The position numbers and the translations under genes are program-made. Shown piece after piece: positions 1 to 6,687 of a stretch of DNA of 9,471 nucleotides; position 1 is the stretch's first letter, and each line of letters begins with the position of its first letter. The notes below the pieces were generated by a model. It was not told the origin of the DNA. It saw only the letters and a program-made list of their open reading frames with translations, and did no database searches. Source of the stretch: Akkermansiaceae bacterium (GTDB taxonomy: Bacteria > Verrucomicrobiota > Verrucomicrobiia > Verrucomicrobiales > Akkermansiaceae); assembly GCA_018676385.1 (NCBI GenBank), contig JABHEX010000166.1:1-9471 (forward strand), in the 5' to 3' direction.

Positions 1-1
1 A

Positions 2-1444
2 AAAGATCTTAAAAAGCGTTTAGGTAGCTACTTCACGCCGTCCCGAAAAATGCGATCAGATGTAAAAACGCGAGCATTGATCGATAGTATATGCGACTTT
101 GATTTCCATGTGGTCAAAAATGAACAAGAATCATTTATCCTTGAGAGTAAACTCATCAAGCAATACCGCCCACGATATAACGTCAGCTTGCGAGACGACA
201 AACGCTTTTACATGGTCAAAGTGCAACTTGATGTTCCGCTGCCACGCTTTGCTCTAACACGATTAAAAAAGAACGATGGTGCACGCTACTTCGGGCCATT
301 CGTTCATTCGGTGGCACTGAAAGCCACACTGGAATGGCTCAATAGGGAATTCGGATTGCGCACCTGCCGACCCAAACAACCGGGAGACCATGAATATCGA
401 CACTGCCATGCCGATATTATCAGAAAATGCTGCGCTCCATGTGTGGGTAAAATTTCTGAGCAAAAATACCGCCAACGAATCGATGAAGCCATTAATCTGC
501 TAGAAGGAAAGGGCAAGGGCAACCGCCTAAACGGGCTACGCGAACAAATGAATAAAGCTGCAGAAAAACTAGATTTTGAAAAAGCAGCAAAATTACGAGA
601 CATCATTGATAATCTCGAAAAAACTCTGAGTCCAACACGCAGCTTTTCTCGCGGCAGAGGCGTCCCCAGCACCGTGACACCAACTGAAGACTTGATAGAG
701 CTGCAAGATGCTCTCTCCCTACCTGACCCGTTACACATCATGGAATGCTTTGATATTTCGAACGTTTCGAATAATCATATCGTAGCATCCATGGTTCGTT
801 TTGTTAATGGCATACCTGATAATCAAGGATACCGGCGCTACCGAATCAAAACCGTTCAAGGACAAGACGACTTCGCAAGCATGGCAGAAGTAGTTAGAAG
901 ACGATACTCAAGAATTCTGTTAGAAAATAACGTTCTTGATTCTAGCAATCAAGAACGTCCTCTCGATGCTCTTCGAAGACTCGCGCGCGAGGGTAAATCA
1001 CCACTACACATACCTAACCTTGTGATTGTCGATGGAGGCAAAGGGCAGTTGGGCATGGCTGTAAGAGAACTGACACGGCTCGGGCTAGATGACCTCCCTG
1101 TGATTGGTCTCGCCAAGCAACACGAGGAAATTTTCCGTTACGGAAGCACTGAACCGCTCAGATTACCGCACGATACTGGCGCACTAAAACTACTCCAGCG
1201 AATCCGAGACGAAGCACATCGGTTTGCCAATAATTACAATGAGTTGTTGCTCCGTCGTCGCGTTCGCGAGAGTCTATTAGACGATTGCCCCGGCATGTCT
1301 CCAAAACGTAAAGAGGCCCTACTTAGACGATTTGGCTCAGTTAAACGTATCCGCACTGCTTCCTTGAAGGAACTAGAATCCGTGCCAGGCATCGGCAAAA
1401 AGACAGCCGCCCAAATGCACTCTTGGCTACAACAAAAAAAATAA
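2..1444 (+). CDS. uvrC: UvrABC system protein C (excinuclease subunit), 5'-truncated by window edge
   Basis: UvrC makes both incisions around a bulky DNA lesion after UvrB loading, in cytoplasmic nucleotide excision repair. The reading frame is open from base 2. The first residues (KDLKKRLGSYFTPSRKM) are the end of the GIY-YIG domain, so the ATG at 50 is internal and about 35 residues are missing. Four cysteines at codons 365, 404, 428 and 440 have the 13-8-4 spacing close to the UvrC Fe-S ligands. A UVR helix pair (about 536-625) follows. The RNase H-like nuclease keeps its acidic residues in ECFDIS (Asp 752), GQDDF (866) and VDGGKGQL (1031), and His 1217 in RDEAH. Two helix-hairpin-helix motifs close the protein (1280-1430), including PGIGKKTA. 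Only about 40 residues separate the UVR segment from ECFDIS, against roughly 150 in E. coli, so this is a short UvrC. It converges on sufE. Confidence 0.96.
   Translation, partial: KDLKKRLGSYFTPSRKMRSDVKTRALIDSICDFDFHVVKNEQESFILESKLIKQYRPRYNVSLRDDKRFYMVKVQLDVPLPRFALTRLKKNDGARYFGPFVHSVALKATLEWLNREFGLRTCRPKQPGDHEYRHCHADIIRKCCAPCVGKISEQKYRQRIDEAINLLEGKGKGNRLNGLREQMNKAAEKLDFEKAAKLRDIIDNLEKTLSPTRSFSRGRGVPSTVTPTEDLIELQDALSLPDPLHIMECFDISNVSNNHIVASMVRFVNGIPDNQGYRRYRIKTVQGQDDFASMAEVVRRRYSRILLENNVLDSSNQERPLDALRRLAREGKSPLHIPNLVIVDGGKGQLGMAVRELTRLGLDDLPVIGLAKQHEEIFRYGSTEPLRLPHDTGALKLLQRIRDEAHRFANNYNELLLRRRVRESLLDDCPGMSPKRKEALLRRFGSVKRIRTASLKELESVPGIGKKTAAQMHSWLQQKK
930..958. repeat. Perfect 12-bp inverted repeat with 5-nt loop inside uvrC
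   Basis: The arms ACGTTCTTGATT (930-941) and AATCAAGAACGT (947-958) are perfectly complementary and flank the loop CTAGC. The element lies in frame and encodes N-V-L-D-S-S-N-Q-E-R. It sits in a stretch of about 30 residues between the RRRY and VDGGKGQL blocks of the nuclease domain, where E. coli UvrC has only a short linker. No T tract follows, so a terminator is unlikely. It could be a chance palindrome or an inserted palindromic element tolerated in a surface loop. Confidence 0.75.
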
Positions 1445-1533
1445 TTACCCCACTTGAGTAATCTAAGAACTGATTTATCCGTACAGACATCAAAAATCTG
1501 CGCCTATTGGCTTAGGTGTGAGCGATTCTTGAC

Positions 1534-1549
1534 GAGCTTGTGTTAGCTC
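1534..1549. other. Short stem-loop between convergent uvrC and sufE
   Basis: GAGCT (1534-1538) and AGCTC (1545-1549) form a 5-bp stem around a six-base loop in the 142-bp gap between the convergent ends of uvrC and sufE. There is no adjoining T run on either strand, so a role as a bidirectional terminator is only a weak possibility. Confidence 0.2.
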
Positions 1550-1586
1550 CAGATGGAACAATTTCACCGAGAGAGTTCAAAAACAT

Positions 1587-2003
1587 TCAGGATGCCGCGT
1601 GTTCTAGAGCACGTTGCTTCATTTGAGTAGCCATCAGATTGAGCGCATTAGCACGGGTGGGTGCGAGATGCTCCTTGAGACCCGTCTTATCAATAAATGA
1701 CATATCCGCTTGGAGAATAGCATCTGGTTTCTCGCCATCAAGAACCCTCACAAATAAAGCAATCATACCTTTGGTGATCAGAGAATCGGAATCAGCTTGG
1801 TAATGCATCACCCCATCTTCAAAACCTGCATCTAACCATACCTGCGATTGACAACCTTTAATCAGACGGTCTTGAGTGTGTTTTTCTTCATGCATCTCGG
1901 GCAACTTTTTACCGAGCCCTATGACGTACTCATAGCGCTCGGTCCAATCCTGAAAAAGTCCCAGCTCGTCAAGCAACTCAAGTTGTTTTACCGCGATACT
2001 CAT
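1587..2003 (-). CDS. sufE: SufE-like cysteine desulfuration (sulfur acceptor) protein
   Basis: SufE accepts persulfide sulfur from the desulfurase SufS and passes it to the SufBCD scaffold for Fe-S cluster assembly in the cytoplasm. The 138-residue product has the normal family length. The acceptor cysteine is Cys51 in IKGCQSQVW, at the same number as in E. coli SufE. The other conserved blocks are present: DSDSLITKGMIAL (about 71-83) and LKEHLAPTRANALN (109-122). I chose the ATG at 2003 over an in-frame GTG at 2006. The ATG overlaps the HU stop codon by one base (TGATG), a typical coupling junction, and a GAGGGG run lies just upstream. No sufS, sufB, sufC or sufD is in the window, so its desulfurase partner is encoded elsewhere. 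Confidence 0.93.
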   Translation of the reverse strand: MSIAVKQLELLDELGLFQDWTERYEYVIGLGKKLPEMHEEKHTQDRLIKGCQSQVWLDAGFEDGVMHYQADSDSLITKGMIALFVRVLDGEKPDAILQADMSFIDKTGLKEHLAPTRANALNLMATQMKQRALEHAAS

Positions 2004-2314
2004 CACCCCTCTTGTATCATTGGTAAGATACGCGCCACGCGCTCCTTCATTTGTTTACCCGGCTTGAACTTCACCACCGCGCGTGGCGGAATCTTCATGT
2101 CTTGACTCGGGTTTTTGGGGTTACGTCCCACCTTACCTTTCATTTCGCGCACCTGAAATGATCCAAAATTCCGCATTACCACCGCGTTACCTTTAGCTAA
2201 CTCGCCGGTGACGGTGTCTAGTAGAGTTTCAAGGACATTAAGAACCTCTGCCTGGTTCAGTCCGGTTTTATTACTAAGCTTGGTTACGAGGTCGCGTTTG
2301 GTTACAGTTTCCAT
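2003..2314 (-). CDS. HU/IHF-family DNA-bending protein
   Basis: This is a small dimeric nucleoid protein that bends DNA. The 103 residues carry the N-terminal helical dimerisation region (about 1-45), the NFGSFQVRE beta segment (49-57), and the DNA-gripping arm with GRNPKNPSQDMKIPPR (63-78). Within the arm, RNP carries the proline (Pro66) that intercalates between base pairs in HU and IHF. The chain ends with the FKPGKQMKERV helix. It is slightly longer than the usual 90-95 residues, with a short C-terminal extension. I cannot separate HU from IHF alpha or beta by eye, so no symbol is given. The ATG at 2314 has no clear Shine-Dalgarno site. The gene overlaps sufE by one base, and the two are likely co-translated. 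Confidence 0.93.
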   Translation of the reverse strand: METVTKRDLVTKLSNKTGLNQAEVLNVLETLLDTVTGELAKGNAVVMRNFGSFQVREMKGKVGRNPKNPSQDMKIPPRAVVKFKPGKQMKERVARILPMIQEG

Positions 2315-2336
2315 GGTGTGAGTAGAAATCAGGTAG

Positions 2337-2350
2337 TTTGATCAATCAAA
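2337..2350. promoter_or_regulatory. Dyad upstream of the HU gene, possible operator
   Basis: TTTGAT and ATCAAA form 6-bp arms around a CA centre, 23 bp upstream of the HU start codon. The position suits an operator or an autoregulatory HU-family site. The dyad is short and could occur by chance. Confidence 0.2.
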
Positions 2351-2354
2351 TTGG

Positions 2355-2740
2355 TTAGTGCCTGTTCAAAACCACAATATAGTGAAATTGTCCCGCAAAA
2401 AATGTTCCTAATTGCATCCTTGCCGTCTCAGTAAACTCATCAGTGTACTGTATCCGCGTGTATGCATTCCAACTTGGATATTTTTGTAATCCAGCTCGCT
2501 CATACTTGGTAGTTAAAATTTGCATCAATACAAAATTAGGCATGCTGCCTAGATAAGCAATCTCGGTGACGTTATGTTCATCAACAGTATGCGCTCTGTG
2601 ATGGCGATTTCCTAATACCAAATAACCTATTTTAATGTAATATACTCATGATGAATGTTTTTTGCATGATTTTTCGCTTGATTCGTCTCACACACTGCTC
2701 GAAACTGTTTGAGCGCTAGAGGGATTTCAGGTGGCGCATC
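2355..2740 (-). pseudogene. Possible frameshifted or decayed gene of unknown function
   Basis: Two minus-strand reading frames here look protein-like and almost abut. Part A runs from 2740 (starting D-A-P-P-E-I-P-L-A-L-K) to a TAG at 2629-2627. Part B is open from 2645 and ends at a TAA at 2357-2355. It reads through segments such as YLGSMPNFVLMQILTTKY and MQLGTFFAGQFHYIVVLN. Part B has no ATG at its beginning; the earliest usual start is a TTG at 2621, and the first ATG is at 2543. Adding one A to the AAAA run at 2633-2630 would join A to B into one frame of about 125 codons. I do not recognise the family. It may be a decayed gene, a sequencing indel, or two chance open stretches in AT-rich DNA. 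If none of it is coding, the stretch 2315-2828 is intergenic. Confidence 0.3.
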
Positions 2741-2758
2741 ACACACACACACACACAC
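2740..2758. repeat. (CA)9 / (TG)9 microsatellite
   Basis: Nine uninterrupted CA units on the plus strand (TG on the minus strand) occupy 2740-2757, with one further C at 2758. On the minus strand the tract follows directly on AGGGAGG (2764-2758), the strongest Shine-Dalgarno-like motif seen in the window. Long dinucleotide runs are rare in bacteria and prone to slippage. Confidence 0.9.
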
Positions 2759-2766
2759 CTCCCTCA

Positions 2767-2796
2767 GATCAGCCCCCCCCCATAGGTGGGCTGATC
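2767..2796. terminator. Inverted repeat with C/G tract in loop, possible bioA terminator
   Basis: GATCAGCCC (2767-2775) and GGGCTGATC (2788-2796) make a perfect 9-bp stem around a 12-base loop that contains the rest of a nine-base C run (2773-2781). It begins 32 bases beyond the bioA stop codon on the minus strand, where a terminator is expected. No U tract follows on that strand (the next bases are TGAGGGAGG). On the plus strand only ACTTTT follows. Termination is plausible but not classical. Confidence 0.4.
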
Positions 2797-2828
2797 ACTT
2801 TTAGGGGTGTTAGTAAATCCGGTAACGG

Positions 2829-4127
2829 TTAGTCAAAATAGCAAGTAATTGCCCGGCTGATTCCATCACACATCACCTGGATCTCCTCCTGACTGATGGA
2901 TAGCGGTGGCATAATGACCAAGGTATCGCGAATGGGGCGTGATAATACGCCATACTCGCGTGCAACAAGCGAAACCGCTTCACCAACACGGTCCGTGGTC
3001 GGAAATGTATTACCATTTGCATCACGTAACTCAACGCCTGCGACCATTCCGCATTGGCGAACACCATAAATCTGTGGGTGGTAGTAGCTCATCTTAGTCA
3101 ACAGCTCGTCTAGGCACTTAATTTTTTCGGGCAATCGACTAAGCGTATTTTCCTGTTCAAACACATCTAGGCTCGCCAGTGCAGCAGCGCAGCCAAGCTG
3201 ATTAGCAGTATAGCTATGTCCGTAGTAGAATGCTCTCTCTGCACCACCACGGAACGCTTGATAAATTTCCTCACGCACTAGGGTAGCGGCGAGCGGGAGA
3301 TAACCTCCGGTTAGACCTTTCGCAAGGCAGAGGAAATCAGGAGTGACGTTCTCCTGTTGGCACGCAAACATAGTACCTGTTCTGCCAAAACCAGTCATCA
3401 CCTCGTCCAAAATCAAATGCACTCCATGCCTATCGCACCATTGCCTGAGCTGCAGTAGCATATTCTTGGGCCAAACGTGCATTTGGTTCACACCCTGTAC
3501 GAGAGGCTCAATGATAACGGCTGCAGTTTTATTGATCTCTGATGAGTCTAGCGATAGCAAATCCGCCATGTCTCGAACATGGCTAACAGGGTAACCAAAT
3601 TTTCGGAACCGATCAAAAAACTCTCCGACTCCACCCAGCGATGCCGCACCCATCGTATCACCATGATACCCTTGATCAAATGCAATCAAATGCGTTCGCT
3701 CGGCATCCCCTGTCTGCATCCGATACTGTACCGCCATTTTTACAGCACACTCGACTGCGGTTGATCCGTTATCAGAAAAAAAGACTCTCTGGAGGTCGTC
3801 ATCTGGAAAAAATCCCACAAGCCGCTGGGCAAGTTCGCTGGCTCTGGGATTGGCAAAACCCAAGTAACTAGTATGAGCAACTTTATCAAGCTGATCACGG
3901 ATTGCATCATTGATCACACCATGATTGTGACCGTGGATATTCGTCCAAATTGATGCATTTGCGTCGATATATTTCCTGCCCTCCGAATCGGTTAGCCATA
4001 CACCTTCTCCTTCCACCATAACCAGAGGTTCTGAATTTTCCCAGTCTGACTGCCGAGTAAACGGATGCCAGCAATGGCTTTGGTCAGCGGCAATCCAATG
4101 ATGAGTGTTCACAGCCGTATTTTCCAC
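2829..4127 (-). CDS. bioA: Adenosylmethionine-8-amino-7-oxononanoate aminotransferase (DAPA synthase)
   Basis: BioA is a PLP enzyme that transfers the amino group of S-adenosylmethionine to KAPA, giving 7,8-diaminopelargonate for biotin synthesis. The 432 residues match the usual length. The BioA-type N-terminal block WHPFTRQSDW is at 20-29. GSTAVE (121-126) binds the cofactor phosphate and DQGYHG (151-156) stacks on the ring. LDEVMTGFGRTG (240-251) carries the pyridine-N aspartate Asp241, and CLAKGLTGG (267-275) the Schiff-base Lys270. The C-terminal SRPIRDTLVIMPP (396-408) should bind the substrate carboxylate. The start is GTG at 4127, the first start after an upstream in-frame TGA, with AAAGG two bases before it. 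A second GTG at 4112 is an alternative. No other bio gene is nearby, so it is an isolated unit diverging from the lipoprotein gene. I found no convincing BirA or BioR operator in the 82-bp gap. Confidence 0.93.
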   Translation of the reverse strand: MENTAVNTHHWIAADQSHCWHPFTRQSDWENSEPLVMVEGEGVWLTDSEGRKYIDANASIWTNIHGHNHGVINDAIRDQLDKVAHTSYLGFANPRASELAQRLVGFFPDDDLQRVFFSDNGSTAVECAVKMAVQYRMQTGDAERTHLIAFDQGYHGDTMGAASLGGVGEFFDRFRKFGYPVSHVRDMADLLSLDSSEINKTAAVIIEPLVQGVNQMHVWPKNMLLQLRQWCDRHGVHLILDEVMTGFGRTGTMFACQQENVTPDFLCLAKGLTGGYLPLAATLVREEIYQAFRGGAERAFYYGHSYTANQLGCAAALASLDVFEQENTLSRLPEKIKCLDELLTKMSYYHPQIYGVRQCGMVAGVELRDANGNTFPTTDRVGEAVSLVAREYGVLSRPIRDTLVIMPPLSISQEEIQVMCDGISRAITCYFD

Positions 4128-4209
4128 AACCTTTGACCCAAATCAAGCCGCTGTGAAAAAAGCTGGTAAATAATTGAATTTTTAATCGCTCACATGCGTC
4201 CATCAAAGC

Positions 4210-4863
4210 ATGAAGAATGCACATCTGCTGTATATGACACTTGGGGGTATTATCTCATTCATACTCCCCTCATGCGCTGACTACGGATACTACAGCAGCT
4301 CCGGCTCATACGGCACAACGTATTATCCCAGCAGCAGCCTTAGCGTGCTACCACATGGATACACACGCGTTTACGTCGGCAGCACTCCCTACTGGCGTAA
4401 TAATAATCATTGGTATTGCTATGATCGTGGTAGTTACCGTTCCTGCGCAAGGCCCAGTGGCTATCGACTAGGTATTTCCCACTCACGACGTAGCTACTCA
4501 CCACCGTGTGTGCCCCACACACAACCATACCACCGTTACACGCGCACGTGTCCGACGTATTACAGAAGTCGCCCCACGGTTAGTTATAGTTACAGCTCAT
4601 ACCGGCCCTCAAACTGCTCACTTAAATATCGTCGAAATACATCTTATTCTCGCGGGTCATATTCAAACAGCAGCTATCCACAACATCATTCCCGATGCAA
4701 TAGCAGCCGCTCTCACAGCAAAGATAAATCATTTAGATCAAGCAGCAGCAGACGCTCAAAACAACAATCCCACACGACTATTAACTCACCCTGTGAAACA
4801 AGAAAACTGCATCACAATCTGCCCATACCAAGACAAAGCCGCAGTAAAAAAACAAAATCCTAG
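4210..4863 (+). CDS. Predicted Tyr/Ser/Arg-rich lipoprotein of unknown function
   Basis: The 217-residue product begins with a type II signal peptide, MKNAHLLYMTLGGIISF, ending in the lipobox LPSC, so Cys22 should be lipidated and the protein anchored in a membrane outside the cytoplasm. Residues 47-70 (LPHGYTRVYVGSTPYWRNNN) resemble the short 'LPxGY..V.VGG..YY' repeat of small envelope proteins of the DUF6515 type; this is a remembered resemblance and was not searched. From about residue 75 the chain is low-complexity, rich in Tyr, Ser, Arg and His, and turns into a basic Ser/Arg/Lys tail. Such a tail suggests contact with acidic polymers such as peptidoglycan, LPS or nucleic acid, but no function is assignable. 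A second plus frame is also nearly open through the gene. I prefer this frame for its signal peptide and motif. No clear Shine-Dalgarno site is present. Confidence 0.75.
   Translation: MKNAHLLYMTLGGIISFILPSCADYGYYSSSGSYGTTYYPSSSLSVLPHGYTRVYVGSTPYWRNNNHWYCYDRGSYRSCARPSGYRLGISHSRRSYSPPCVPHTQPYHRYTRTCPTYYRSRPTVSYSYSSYRPSNCSLKYRRNTSYSRGSYSNSSYPQHHSRCNSSRSHSKDKSFRSSSSRRSKQQSHTTINSPCETRKLHHNLPIPRQSRSKKTKS
4506..4522. repeat. Small perfect stem-loop inside the lipoprotein gene
   Basis: GTGTGTG (4506-4512) and CACACAC (4516-4522) pair across a CCC loop within the coding sequence for P-C-V-P-H-T. Its composition is a GT/AC run, so it may be a by-product of dinucleotide-rich sequence. Confidence 0.4.
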
Positions 4864-4948
4864 CGCATCCTATGTTGGTGGTAATTTTAGTTAAAAGCAG
4901 AATTCCTCTACTAAAAAACTATCGCATTGCACGTTAGATCACGATGAC

Positions 4949-6658
4949 TTACATTCTCTCTGGGACTCCAATCCCGAGAAGCCCCAATCCTTTTTCCAAC
5001 ACACGGCTGGTTAACTCACAGAGCACCAGACGAGTATTTTGTGTTTCACCCTCCGACTTGAGTACTGGGCACGCCTCAAAAAAAGAATGAAATGCCTTGG
5101 CCAGCTCTAGCAGGTAATTCGCCAGTAAGTTTGGCCTGAAATCTTCCAACAATGAGGGCACAACTTCACTGAAACGAACCAACATTCGCGCCAATTGCAC
5201 CTCCGAATCAGCCACGATTGCCACTGCAGCTTGATCCAGTTGCACACCTTGCCCCAATTTCCTGAAAATAGAGCGCACACGCACGTAGCTATATTGGAGG
5301 TAGGGAGCTGTATCACCCTGTAAGGCTAGCATGCGATCCCAACTGAAAACGTAATCGGTCATCCGGTGCTGTGAGAGCTCAGCAAATTTTACTGCCCCGA
5401 CCCCAACGATGGCTGCTACCTTTTCTTTTTCGTCAGCTTCTAGGCTTGGGTTTTTTTCTTCAATTGCTTTAGCTGCCCGTTCAACGGCCTCGTCAAGAAC
5501 ATCGATGAGCTGCACGTTTTCACCACTGCGGGTTTTCATCAGTTTACGATCGTCACCCAATATTGAGCCAAATGCAATGTGATGCATTGCGGGGGTAAGC
5601 CCACGTTTTTTCGTTGCGGCAAAAATCTGTTGGAAATGGAGCTGCTGTGGCGCACCTACAACATACCAAATTTGATCTGCATCCCACTGATCAACCCGAA
5701 AATCAATTGTAGCCAAATCCGTAGTCGAGTATAGGAAACCACCATCAGCCTTTCTAACAATCGACGGCTTATCGGCAAGCTTGGGGTTTTCATCAAAAAA
5801 TACACAAATCGCTCCTTCACTCTCACGAGCAACACCGCTTTCTAACATCCCTTCAACCAGCGGTGCTAGGCGATCGTTATAATTACTCTCACCATACCAA
5901 TAATCAAATTTCACATCAAGGCGGTCATAAATACCCTGCAGCCCCTGCTTAGACAGTTCCACACATTTCCCCCAAATTTCGAGGTTTTCCTCATCACCTC
6001 CTTGCAGCTTCACAAGCTCTTGTTTACAAATTTCACGCACAGTTTCATCATCCCCACATTGGGCATTAATCTCACGATACACCCTCAGAAGCTCCGCTAC
6101 TGGATCCTTTTGAAGGGCTCCGGGGTCGAGGACATTTTTCCATCCGTGGATGATCATCCCGAACTGGGTTCCCCAGTCACCAATGTGGTTATCGGTGATG
6201 ACCTCATGACCCATAAAATTAGCTATCCTCGCCAAGCTATCACCTATAATCGTGGAACGGATGTGGCCCACATGCATCGGCTTGGCAACATTCGGTGCGG
6301 AAAAATCCACCACAATCGTCTGGCTCGGGCTTGCAACGGGAACACCCAAACGGTCATCACCGAGAAGCCCACTCACCCGCTCACTCCATGCACCACAGCT
6401 TACCTTAAAATTAATAAAGCCAGGGCCAGCAATATCCGCGGTCGCCAAATCACCAAGATCAAGAGCATCCACCACTTTCATTGCAAGCTCGCGAGGGTTG
6501 CTCTTGAGTCGTTTAGCCAAAATCATTGCGGCGTTACTCTGGTAATCGCCAAAGCGTAAATCAGCAGCAGCGTTCACTTGGATAGTGAATCCCTCAGGTA
6601 AATCTACTCCGATGGATTTGATAGCGGACGACAAGGCGTGTTCAAGATCTTTGATCAT
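4949..6658 (-). CDS. argS: Arginyl-tRNA synthetase
   Basis: ArgRS attaches arginine to tRNA-Arg in the cytoplasm. The 569 residues are close to the E. coli length (577). The N-terminal add-1 domain that contacts the tRNA D-loop covers about 1-90, including DLRFGDYQSNAAM (33-45). The class I HIGH signature is HVGH (129-132) within APNVAKPMHVGHIRSTIIGD. The degenerate KMSKS region is RKLMKTRSGE (371-380), as is normal for this family. The anticodon-binding helical domain fills about 450-569, and the protein ends in the characteristic PERM. The gene follows ptsN by 29 bp and is probably co-transcribed with it. No Shine-Dalgarno site precedes the ATG at 6658. A TAATAT hexamer lies six bases upstream instead, so leaderless expression is possible. 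Confidence 0.97.
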   Translation of the reverse strand: MIKDLEHALSSAIKSIGVDLPEGFTIQVNAAADLRFGDYQSNAAMILAKRLKSNPRELAMKVVDALDLGDLATADIAGPGFINFKVSCGAWSERVSGLLGDDRLGVPVASPSQTIVVDFSAPNVAKPMHVGHIRSTIIGDSLARIANFMGHEVITDNHIGDWGTQFGMIIHGWKNVLDPGALQKDPVAELLRVYREINAQCGDDETVREICKQELVKLQGGDEENLEIWGKCVELSKQGLQGIYDRLDVKFDYWYGESNYNDRLAPLVEGMLESGVARESEGAICVFFDENPKLADKPSIVRKADGGFLYSTTDLATIDFRVDQWDADQIWYVVGAPQQLHFQQIFAATKKRGLTPAMHHIAFGSILGDDRKLMKTRSGENVQLIDVLDEAVERAAKAIEEKNPSLEADEKEKVAAIVGVGAVKFAELSQHRMTDYVFSWDRMLALQGDTAPYLQYSYVRVRSIFRKLGQGVQLDQAAVAIVADSEVQLARMLVRFSEVVPSLLEDFRPNLLANYLLELAKAFHSFFEACPVLKSEGETQNTRLVLCELTSRVLEKGLGLLGIGVPERM

Positions 6659-6664
6659 AGGTAA

Positions 6665-6670
6665 ATATTA
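6665..6670 (-). promoter_or_regulatory. Possible -10 hexamer placing argS transcription start at its ATG
   Basis: On the minus strand TAATAT (6670-6665) is followed by TTACCT and then the argS ATG. A -10 element there would put the first transcribed base on or next to the start codon, giving a leaderless mRNA. No good -35 hexamer is seen 16-18 bp upstream, so the call is weak. Confidence 0.25.
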
Positions 6671-6687
6671 GAGGTGATATGAGGCTA

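Noticed and set aside
304..741. 145-codon minus-strand frame opposite uvrC
   Set aside because: It is antisense to conserved UvrC segments (Fe-S cysteines, UVR motif) and is Ser/Arg-rich in the way shadow frames usually are.
2645..2712. Plus-strand small frame beginning M-M-N-V-F-C-M-I-F
   Set aside because: About 20 residues in AT-rich DNA, no ribosome binding site, and ending in the same stretch that reads better on the minus strand.
4128..4209. BirA/BioR operator in the bioA upstream region
   Set aside because: The 82-bp gap has AT-rich sequence, but I found no convincing dyad of the known BirA or BioR type and no good -35/-10 pair.
4508..4894. 128-codon plus-strand frame overlapping the lipoprotein gene
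   Set aside because: It lacks a signal peptide or recognisable motif and runs through Tyr/Ser/Arg codons of the better-supported frame. I treat it as a compositional shadow and record it only as a finding.
6002..6559. 185-codon plus-strand frame opposite argS
   Set aside because: It is fully antisense to a strongly conserved ArgRS region and its translation has no family-like features.
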